The translations under genes were made by a program, and so were the position numbers. Of a stretch of DNA of 6,753 nucleotides, positions 1 through 5,010 are shown piece after piece. The stretch is from a bacterium (GTDB taxonomy: Bacteria > AUK180), in contig JAUXGM010000122.1 of the NCBI GenBank assembly GCA_030622125.1, positions 1-6,753 on the forward strand. The letters run 5' to 3'. Every line of letters begins with the position of its first letter. Position 1 is the stretch's first letter. A model generated the notes under the pieces. That model had not been told where the DNA came from, searched no databases, and was given only the letters and a program-made list of their open reading frames with translations.

Positions 1-137
1 TGTCCCGGACTCTTCCTTAGATAACGATAGACCACCCGAAAACAGTATAGACAAGGGAAATAGAATTACTGTGTCCCGGACTCTTCCTTAGATAACGATA
101 GACCACCCGAGAACAGTATTGCCAAAGGAAATAGATT
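1..137. repeat. Two tandem copies of a ~66-bp direct repeat, 71-bp period
   Basis: Copy 1 covers 1-66 and copy 2 covers 72-137. The first 39 bases of each (1-39 and 72-110) are identical. Over the 66 aligned positions I count 5 mismatches (copy 1 positions 40, 49, 51, 55 and 65), about 92% identity, and similarity fades after 66/137. The window opens exactly on the first base of a copy, so the array may continue to the left. The part after the 39-base core is also conserved between copies, so this is a tandem repeat rather than a repeat-spacer array. A minus-strand reading frame of 85 codons runs across the repeat and the hairpins beside it, but it looks like translated repeat DNA and is not called as a gene. 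Confidence 0.85.
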
Positions 138-192
138 CAAAGGTTCAGAAGAAAATACGCCGAAAACAGAAAAACAATAGCATCGACGGCAA

Positions 193-233
193 GTGGGGCA
201 TCCCTTTTCGCAAAGCGAAAAAGAGTGTCCCAT
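193..233. repeat. Stem-loop 1 of intergenic hairpin cluster
   Basis: Arms 193-211 and 215-233 face each other across an AAA loop (212-214). Nineteen opposed positions give 14 Watson-Crick pairs. Read as plus-strand RNA there are also three G-U wobbles, leaving two C-A mismatches. The inner seven pairs, TTTTCGC against GCGAAAA, are perfect. Read on the minus strand the two C-A positions become G-U and the three wobbles become A-C mismatches, so the plus-sense fold is slightly better. Neither side has a T-tract, so it is not a conventional terminator. Confidence 0.8.
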
Positions 234-237
234 GTTA

Positions 238-297
238 CCAAGGAAATCCAGTTGCCTGTCTGCGTGCAACGCACAGGCAGGTAATCTCGTTCCTTGG
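238..297. repeat. Stem-loop 2 of intergenic hairpin cluster (long, two-part stem)
   Basis: The outer stem is a perfect 8 bp: CCAAGGAA (238-245) with TTCCTTGG (290-297). After an asymmetric internal loop (246-251 against 285-289) comes an inner stem of 252-262 with 274-284, eleven consecutive pairs including two G-U wobbles. Three more pairs (263-265 with 269-271) follow past a two-base bulge at 272-273, closing on a three-base loop at 266-268. This is the longest fold in the window and is very unlikely to be chance in DNA this AT-rich. Confidence 0.85.
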
Positions 298-303
298 AGT
301 TTC

Positions 304-319
304 CCCCGTTGATACGGGG
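304..319. repeat. Stem-loop 3 of intergenic hairpin cluster
   Basis: A perfect 6-bp GC-rich stem, CCCCGT (304-309) with ACGGGG (314-319), closes a four-base loop TGAT (310-313). It begins 6 bases after stem-loop 2 ends. No T-run follows in either direction, so it is not scored as a terminator. Confidence 0.8.
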
Positions 320-324
320 TCATT

Positions 325-360
325 ATGAGTTTTCACGAAGTGAAAGCGTGATAATCTCAT
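325..360. repeat. Stem-loop 4 of intergenic hairpin cluster, two alternative folds
   Basis: The outer arms ATGAG (325-329) and CTCAT (356-360) pair perfectly. Inside them two mutually exclusive stems are possible. One is TTTCAC (331-336) with GTGAAA (340-345) over a GAA loop. The other is TCACG (333-337) with CGTGA (347-351), which stacks better on the outer stem but has a nine-base loop. The inner short hairpin resembles the core of stem-loop 1 in layout (TTTTCRC, a three-base A-rich loop, GYGAAA). Confidence 0.75.
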
Positions 361-390
361 TTTCCATTTGTCTTTACTTCTTCATTTCTC

Positions 391-419
391 GCCCCGCACC
401 ATAAAATTGGTGCGTGGGC
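391..419. repeat. Stem-loop 5, isolated GC-rich hairpin
   Basis: Arms GCCC plus CGCACCA (391-401) pair with TGGTGCG plus GGGC (408-419), with a single bulged T at 415 and an AT-only six-base loop (402-407). That is 11 Watson-Crick pairs. It lies about 100 bases beyond the stop codon of the guanylyltransferase gene in its direction of transcription. No U-tract follows on either strand, so it could stabilise a 3' end but is not a standard intrinsic terminator. Confidence 0.75.
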
Positions 420-520
420 AAATTCAGTATGACGAGATGTAATGTAGCCCAAAATTCTAAACCTCAAACTATAAATATAATATAATTTATCCACACAAAT
501 CGAGCTTGAACCTTTTAAAA

Positions 521-1684
521 TTACATTTTTGATTGTTTTATAAAAATAGTGTCAACCTGGCACTTAATTTCCATATTATTTAGTCCAACTACAAGATACT
601 CGGTATTCATTCCCTCCACTTTCACATTTTCACTTTTATAATTTTTTTTACCTCTGAAATCTTTTAATGCTTCTTTTATGTATTTTAAGCCGTCAATCGA
701 GGAAAATAGGCATTTCCCATCCTTTTCAACAAAGATGAAATTATTAAGGTTTTTTGCTTTTATCTCGTAATTATCAGTAATTATTATGGAATTTTTGATA
801 TTTTTACAATCAATATTTCCTTCTATTACATTCCCGTTTTTATTCGCTTTCAAACGAAAAAGTGCCTCCCAATTTCCGACATCATCCCATATAAAATCAC
901 TTTTCAGCATAACAATATTTTTTGATTTTTCCATAATAATATAATCAATAGAATTAGCGGTTAAATTTTCAAAAAAGTTCTTTAATTTAATTTTCCTTTT
1001 TATATATTTTGATATAAGCTCATAATCGCCGGCAACAATATTCTTTATCTCACTTAGCAAATTATCAATATCAAAAGTGAAAATTCCTGAATTCCAAAAA
1101 TATCCGCCCTCTTTGTAAAATATTTTTGCTTTTTCATAATTCGGCTTTTCCACAAAGTTGACATTACCGTAATAGTTTATATCATTAAAATTATATGCGG
1201 TTTCCGGGTGCAAATATCCGTAATTGGTTTCAATTCTTGTTGGAACTATACCGAAGGTGATGATCTTCCCTTTGTTTTCTGCAATTTCAAACGCCTTTCG
1301 GCAAATATTAAGAAAATGTTCTTCATCCCCGATAATATGATCCGCAGCCACCATTATTACCGTGCCGCTTATCCCTCTTTGTTTTAAAGTTGCCAGAAAA
1401 AGTGCCATTGCAGGAAATGTATTTCTTTTAATGGGCTCTGTAATAATATTTCCAGGGGATAATTTAGGGAGATATTTATGTGTCAAGTTAAAAAATCGTT
1501 TATTGGTGGAAACAAAAATGTTCTCTTGCGGTACTAATTTATTCATCCTGTCAAAGGTTTTCTCCATCATGGTATTGTTTCCAAAAAGAGACAAGAATTG
1601 CTTCGGAAAATCAGAAGTGGAGTAGGGCCAGAACCTCGCACCTTCACCGCCTGCCATGATCAAAACAAATCTTTCATTTTTCAT
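521..1684 (-). CDS. manC: Mannose-1-phosphate guanylyltransferase (GDP-mannose synthesis)
   Basis: This cytoplasmic enzyme should form GDP-mannose from mannose 1-phosphate and GTP for polysaccharide or glycan synthesis. The 387-residue product starts with the nucleotidyltransferase signature: GGEGARFWPYS at 12-22 and the catalytic-type lysine K28 in PKQF. Other family blocks follow: EPIKRNTFPA (83-92), AADH with the metal-ligand-type aspartate D115, PTRIETNYGY (148-157), VEKP (178-181), WNSGIF (197-202), SIDYIIMEKS (245-254) and WDDVGNW (266-272). It matches the short one-domain enzymes. The C-terminal phosphomannose isomerase domain of long ManC proteins is absent. N154 stands where glycine is common. 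The ATG at 1684 gives the expected short lead to the signature and overlaps the kinase gene by 11 bases. A GGGG stretch 12 bases upstream is a poor ribosome site, so translational coupling is likely. Use of another sugar phosphate cannot be excluded. Confidence 0.9.
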   Translation of the reverse strand: MKNERFVLIMAGGEGARFWPYSTSDFPKQFLSLFGNNTMMEKTFDRMNKLVPQENIFVSTNKRFFNLTHKYLPKLSPGNIITEPIKRNTFPAMALFLATLKQRGISGTVIMVAADHIIGDEEHFLNICRKAFEIAENKGKIITFGIVPTRIETNYGYLHPETAYNFNDINYYGNVNFVEKPNYEKAKIFYKEGGYFWNSGIFTFDIDNLLSEIKNIVAGDYELISKYIKRKIKLKNFFENLTANSIDYIIMEKSKNIVMLKSDFIWDDVGNWEALFRLKANKNGNVIEGNIDCKNIKNSIIITDNYEIKAKNLNNFIFVEKDGKCLFSSIDGLKYIKEALKDFRGKKNYKSENVKVEGMNTEYLVVGLNNMEIKCQVDTIFIKQSKM

Positions 1685-3254
1685 ATATTTTTATTGCCCC
1701 TTTGGGACAGATATTTTCACATAGTTTATCTTTTATACAGGATTTTTCATTATAGATATTGATCTCACCTTTTTCCCTTTTAAAAATATCAAATGGGCAA
1801 ATACTTACACATTTATTACAAAGAATACATTTTGACATGTCCAATGAAACAGGATATTTCTCTATAATTTTTTGCTTCTCTTTTTTTAAATAGTAAACGG
1901 CAAAAGAATTGGTAACCTTTCCCTTATTAATGGGTTGGTCGCGAGAGATGATTACAATATTATTAGGTTTCAATTTGAACTTATTTTTTAATATGGGTAA
2001 TATTTTTGAATCGGGGATCATCTGTATTTTGCTGACAAAAAGTGGAAATGTGTTCCAATAAAGTCTTACCCTTCTGAATGTTTTTTTATTGTCCGTCAGG
2101 GTTACTATTTTTGCCCTGGGTCTGTATTTTGAAACCAATAAAGAAGTAAGTCCGCTTCGGGAAATGTTTGCAATGATCTTTGAATCGTTTTCTTCACTGT
2201 TAAGATACATAGATTTTGCAATAACCGCTGTCTGGGGAAAAATATTGTTGCAAATGGAAATATTTTTATCCTTTTTGATCTTTGTATAGTATTTTTCATT
2301 CTCAATAATTGCTCTTTCCAAATATTTTAAGGTTCTTAAAGGATATTTTCCGATTGAAGTTTCAGAGGTTAACATTATTACATCAACCTTTTCTTCAATC
2401 ATCATTGTAATATCGGACATTTCGGCGCGCAATGGTGTGGGATTTTCAATCATGGAATCCAAGACCTGAGTGGCAACAATGGAAATTTTTCCGTGTTCAT
2501 TAGCGAATTCAACGAGTTTTTTCTGAATAATAGGGACTTTAACAAGAGACATTTCAATACCGAGATCACCTCGTGCTACAAGCATACCGTCACTGTTTAG
2601 AATTATCTTTTTATAATTTTTTACACCGCCAACGGTTTCAATCTTTGCAATAACGGGAATGTTCACTTTTAAAGAATGAAGAAAACTTTTTAACTCTTTT
2701 AAACCCTTTACATCATTTACAAAAGAGAGAAAAAAGTAATCAATTCCTGTTTTAACTGCTATTTTGATTTTTTCTTTGTCTATTTCACTGAGAGGAGAAA
2801 GTTTAATATGAGTGTGCGGAAATGATATTGCTTTTCTTTCCAAAAGAATATGTTTGTTAAGAAATTTTATGATAGATTCATCTTTATTCTTTTTTATGAT
2901 CTTTGCTTTTAACTTTGCATCATCAAAGAGCAAGTCGTGATTGAGCTTCAATGAATCAAAAACCTCGGGAAAATTGAGATTTGTTCTTTTTAATGTGAAA
3001 ATATCGCCTTTCTTTATCTCTAATTTACCTCCGGATAGATTAATAATTCTTATTTTAGGTCCGGAAATATCACCTATAATGGGAATATTGACATCGATTT
3101 TTCTGATAAGTTCAATATTTTTTTGAACATCTTTTGATAGTATATGTGAGAAATTCAATCTGACGGCATCACTCTCCGCAATAGCCCGTTTCAACAATTT
3201 TTTTGTTCGTGTTAAAGCGGGACCCAAAGTTATTATTATTTTTGTTCTTTTCAT
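1674..3254 (-). CDS. pyk: Pyruvate kinase fused to a C-terminal two-cluster ferredoxin domain
   Basis: The kinase part should convert phosphoenolpyruvate and ADP to pyruvate and ATP in the cytoplasm. In the 526-residue product the A domain (about 1-70 and 150-335) has RLNFSH (32-37), D62 of DISGPKIR, K204 and E206 of the KIE motif, ARGDLG with D230, and T262 of ATQ. The B domain spans about 70-150 and the C domain about 336-460, including a SGLTSLLVSKYRPR segment. All active-site blocks look intact. K67 replaces the glutamate of potassium-dependent enzymes. Residues 471-526 are an added ferredoxin module: C476, C479, C482, C486, then C506, D509, C512, C516, where D509 takes the place of a cysteine. 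Usual kinases of this type have about 470-480 residues without this tail. The ATG start aligns with E. coli PykF. The promoter lies immediately upstream with no ribosome site. The 3' end overlaps manC. Confidence 0.93.
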   Translation of the reverse strand: MKRTKIIITLGPALTRTKKLLKRAIAESDAVRLNFSHILSKDVQKNIELIRKIDVNIPIIGDISGPKIRIINLSGGKLEIKKGDIFTLKRTNLNFPEVFDSLKLNHDLLFDDAKLKAKIIKKNKDESIIKFLNKHILLERKAISFPHTHIKLSPLSEIDKEKIKIAVKTGIDYFFLSFVNDVKGLKELKSFLHSLKVNIPVIAKIETVGGVKNYKKIILNSDGMLVARGDLGIEMSLVKVPIIQKKLVEFANEHGKISIVATQVLDSMIENPTPLRAEMSDITMMIEEKVDVIMLTSETSIGKYPLRTLKYLERAIIENEKYYTKIKKDKNISICNNIFPQTAVIAKSMYLNSEENDSKIIANISRSGLTSLLVSKYRPRAKIVTLTDNKKTFRRVRLYWNTFPLFVSKIQMIPDSKILPILKNKFKLKPNNIVIISRDQPINKGKVTNSFAVYYLKKEKQKIIEKYPVSLDMSKCILCNKCVSICPFDIFKREKGEINIYNEKSCIKDKLCENICPKGAIKIYEK

Positions 3255-3259
3255 ATTTT

Positions 3260-3287
3260 ATTTTAACATATAAATAATTTAAGTCAA
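3260..3287 (-). promoter_or_regulatory. Sigma-70-type promoter of the pyruvate kinase gene, probably leaderless
   Basis: On the minus strand a -35 box TTGACT (3287-3282) is separated by 16 bases from a -10 box TAAAAT (3265-3260). An extended -10 TG sits at 3268-3267. The start codon ATG begins at 3254, only five bases beyond the -10 box. Transcription starting the usual 6-7 bases downstream would begin at or next to the A of the ATG, leaving no room for a ribosome binding site. The start codon itself is secure from alignment with known pyruvate kinases. This promoter would drive the kinase and manC together. Confidence 0.7.
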
Positions 3288-3321
3288 GACCCTGAACGTT
3301 TTTTTTTAATTATTGAAATAG

Positions 3322-4950
3322 TCAAAGTTTTTTACGAATTTTTTGTAAAAGTTCATCAATATCTGTTTCTTTGTTTTTTATATTGTTCTTTTCATAAATC
3401 CCTTTGGATCTTATTGCATTATCATAAGCTTTTTGATAATCATTATTGTTATAATGGATATTCGCCAGTTCAAAAAAAGAAAGTCCCAACTTATCATTCA
3501 TATTATTTTTATTTGCAACACTAATTGCTTTATTAAGATAATCTATGCTTTTATCAACGGATTTTTTCATATCAAAGTTTATTTGTGCCAATAAATGTAA
3601 TATGGAAATATTTTCTTTATCAAAACCTGATCTTTCTGCAAAAATCAATGCCTTTTTTGCGTAGTAAAATGCTTTTTTCAAATCTTCTTTTGCAATATAT
3701 AATCGGGCAAATTGAGAATAAATTTCAAAAAGATTCATGTTATCTTCCACTTTTAAAAAAATCTTTTCCGCATTTAATAAATATTCTTTTGCTTTATTAA
3801 ATTTATTTATTAATCTATATATTCTTCCTGTGTTTAAATAGTTTTCACCGTTCCACAAATTATCTTCAATCTTTATCGAAATATTAAGAGCTCTTTTATA
3901 AAAATCCAATGCCTTTTTAAAATCACCTTTGCTTTCATAGATAATACCAATATTCTCAAGTGACTCTCCTATACTGCGTTTATAATCGATTTGTTTAGAT
4001 ATTTGTAAATTCTTTTTATAATATTTTAACGCCTTATCCAGATCACCTTTTATTCCGTATATCATACCGATGTTTCCAAGTGCAATGCCAATTCCTTTTA
4101 AATATCCAATTTTTTGTGAAATATTAAGATATTTTTTATAGTAGTATAGGGCATTATCATAATCGTTTTTATCGTAGTAAACATTTCCGATATTACAGGC
4201 GGATACTGCATTTCCCTCCTCATTCCCTATTTCTTGAGATATTTTCATATATTTTTTTAAACAAGGAAGTGCTTTATCCAATTCTTTCTTAGAGCGATAT
4301 ACTAAACCAATGTTTCCTGATGCTATTGCAATACCCTGCTTATCACCAATTTTTTTTGAAGAATTTAGATATTTATTAAAATAAAATAAGGCTCTATCAT
4401 AATCACTTTTGTTCCAATAAATTCCGCCTATGCTGTTATAAGATTCATTTATACTTTTTAGATCATCAAGTTCTTCGCTGATTTTTAATGATTTTTTAAA
4501 ATATTCCAATGCTTTTCTGATATTTCCCCTCTGTTGGTGAATAAAAGCAATATTATTGTCCGCCTTACTTATTCCTTTTTTGTAATTTATTCTTTTAGAC
4601 ATAGCTAAAAATCTTTCAAATAATTCCAATGCTTCACTATATTTGCTTTTTATTAATAGTACACTACCTATTTGATTAAGGGTATCCGCATATATTTCAG
4701 AATCCTTTAACTTGTTAATTTTTCGTAAAACCTTTTTCGCAATCTCTAACGATCTATCATAATTGCTTTTTCGTTGAGAATATAAGAATGACAAAGCAAG
4801 TTTTATTTTAAGAATCATTTTTTCATTCACATATTTTTCCGCATTTATATAATCTTTTATGGCAGCATCATATTCACCTGTAAGTTCGTATACATCCGCC
4901 CTGCCGATAAAAGCTCGAATCAATAAATTGTTATAATCTTTCTTTTTCAC
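3322..4950 (-). CDS. Tetratricopeptide-repeat (TPR) protein, about 13 units
   Basis: The 542-residue product is almost wholly TPR helices, so it probably acts as a cytoplasmic protein-binding scaffold. Its partner is unknown. There is no signal peptide, membrane segment or catalytic motif. The small or hydrophobic anchor of helix A falls at residues 18, 55, 95, 135, 175, 215, 255, 295, 335, 375, 415, 455 and 496. The spacing is exactly 40 residues from 55 to 455, longer than the 34 of classical TPRs and typical of TPR_12/LGN-type units. A consensus unit reads NIGxxYxxKxDxDKALxYYKK. It starts at GTG (4950). No in-frame start exists between it and the upstream in-frame stop at 4995-4993. An extended -10 box lies nine bases before it and there is no ribosome site. 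Similar arrays often sit behind a kinase, cyclase or ATPase domain. Here none is attached. Confidence 0.88.
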   Translation of the reverse strand: MKKKDYNNLLIRAFIGRADVYELTGEYDAAIKDYINAEKYVNEKMILKIKLALSFLYSQRKSNYDRSLEIAKKVLRKINKLKDSEIYADTLNQIGSVLLIKSKYSEALELFERFLAMSKRINYKKGISKADNNIAFIHQQRGNIRKALEYFKKSLKISEELDDLKSINESYNSIGGIYWNKSDYDRALFYFNKYLNSSKKIGDKQGIAIASGNIGLVYRSKKELDKALPCLKKYMKISQEIGNEEGNAVSACNIGNVYYDKNDYDNALYYYKKYLNISQKIGYLKGIGIALGNIGMIYGIKGDLDKALKYYKKNLQISKQIDYKRSIGESLENIGIIYESKGDFKKALDFYKRALNISIKIEDNLWNGENYLNTGRIYRLINKFNKAKEYLLNAEKIFLKVEDNMNLFEIYSQFARLYIAKEDLKKAFYYAKKALIFAERSGFDKENISILHLLAQINFDMKKSVDKSIDYLNKAISVANKNNMNDKLGLSFFELANIHYNNNDYQKAYDNAIRSKGIYEKNNIKNKETDIDELLQKIRKKL

Positions 4951-4959
4951 TTTTTTATA

Positions 4960-4968
4960 ATTATACCA
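4960..4968 (-). promoter_or_regulatory. Extended -10 promoter of the TPR gene, near-leaderless
   Basis: On the minus strand a consensus TATAAT (4965-4960) is preceded by TGG, giving the extended form TGnTATAAT (4968-4960). A matching -35 box is poor: the hexamer at the 17-base spacing is TTTTAT (4988-4983), which the extended -10 may compensate for. The GTG start codon is at 4950, nine bases beyond the box, so a start point near 4953 would leave a leader of about three bases. The short leader is all A and contains no Shine-Dalgarno sequence. Confidence 0.65.
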
Positions 4969-5010
4969 AAAAAAGCAGAAATATAAAAATTTTTATGTGT
5001 TATTTTATTC

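Larger units (their letters stand above)
1..520. other. Gene-free, repeat- and hairpin-rich intergenic region
   Basis: No reading frame here resembles a real protein on either strand. The left part holds the 71-bp-period repeats, the middle four closely spaced stem-loops, and 391-419 a fifth. Bases 181-300 contain 63 G or C in 120 (about 52%), against about 28% in a sampled coding line of the kinase gene. The segment 420-520 is AT-rich, and I see no tRNA, ribosomal RNA or known riboswitch in it. The region lies downstream of the stop codon of the guanylyltransferase gene, so read-through transcription from the right would copy it as a long 3' tail. The contrast in composition suggests a mobile or dispersed palindromic element, or a structured RNA, but neither is proven. 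Confidence 0.7.

Noticed and set aside
1-142. CRISPR array with 39-base repeats and 32-base spacers
   Set aside because: The supposed spacers are themselves highly similar to each other, only two units are visible, and no cas genes are present. A tandem repeat explains it better.
66-323. 85-codon minus-strand reading frame across the repeat and hairpin region
   Set aside because: It reads through the direct repeat and stem-loops 1-3, has no ribosome site or recognisable domain, and its odd composition is explained by translating palindromic DNA. It is probably not a gene.
119-328. 69-codon plus-strand reading frame
   Set aside because: It covers the same repeat and hairpin DNA on the other strand, with no start context and no protein-like features.
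193-360. Integron attC sites
   Set aside because: The hairpins lack the paired core sites (RYYYAAC and GTTRRRY) at their ends, and there is no integrase or cassette gene nearby.
1674-1850. Ferredoxin module as a separate small gene downstream of the kinase
   Set aside because: The reading frame is continuous from the kinase C domain. The only nearby in-frame methionine (residue 473) has no ribosome site in front, so a fusion is the simpler reading, although internal initiation cannot be excluded from sequence.
3320-3325. A second -35-like TTGACT at the end of the TPR gene
   Set aside because: No acceptable -10 box lies 15-19 bases downstream on the minus strand, whereas the TTGACT at 3282-3287 has a good one.
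4981-4998. Intrinsic terminator after the ABC-F gene
   Set aside because: There is an AT-only palindrome (ATAAAAATTTTTAT, 4983-4996) followed on the minus strand by a T-run further on, but a stem with no G-C pairs is too weak to call and is expected by chance in such AT-rich DNA.
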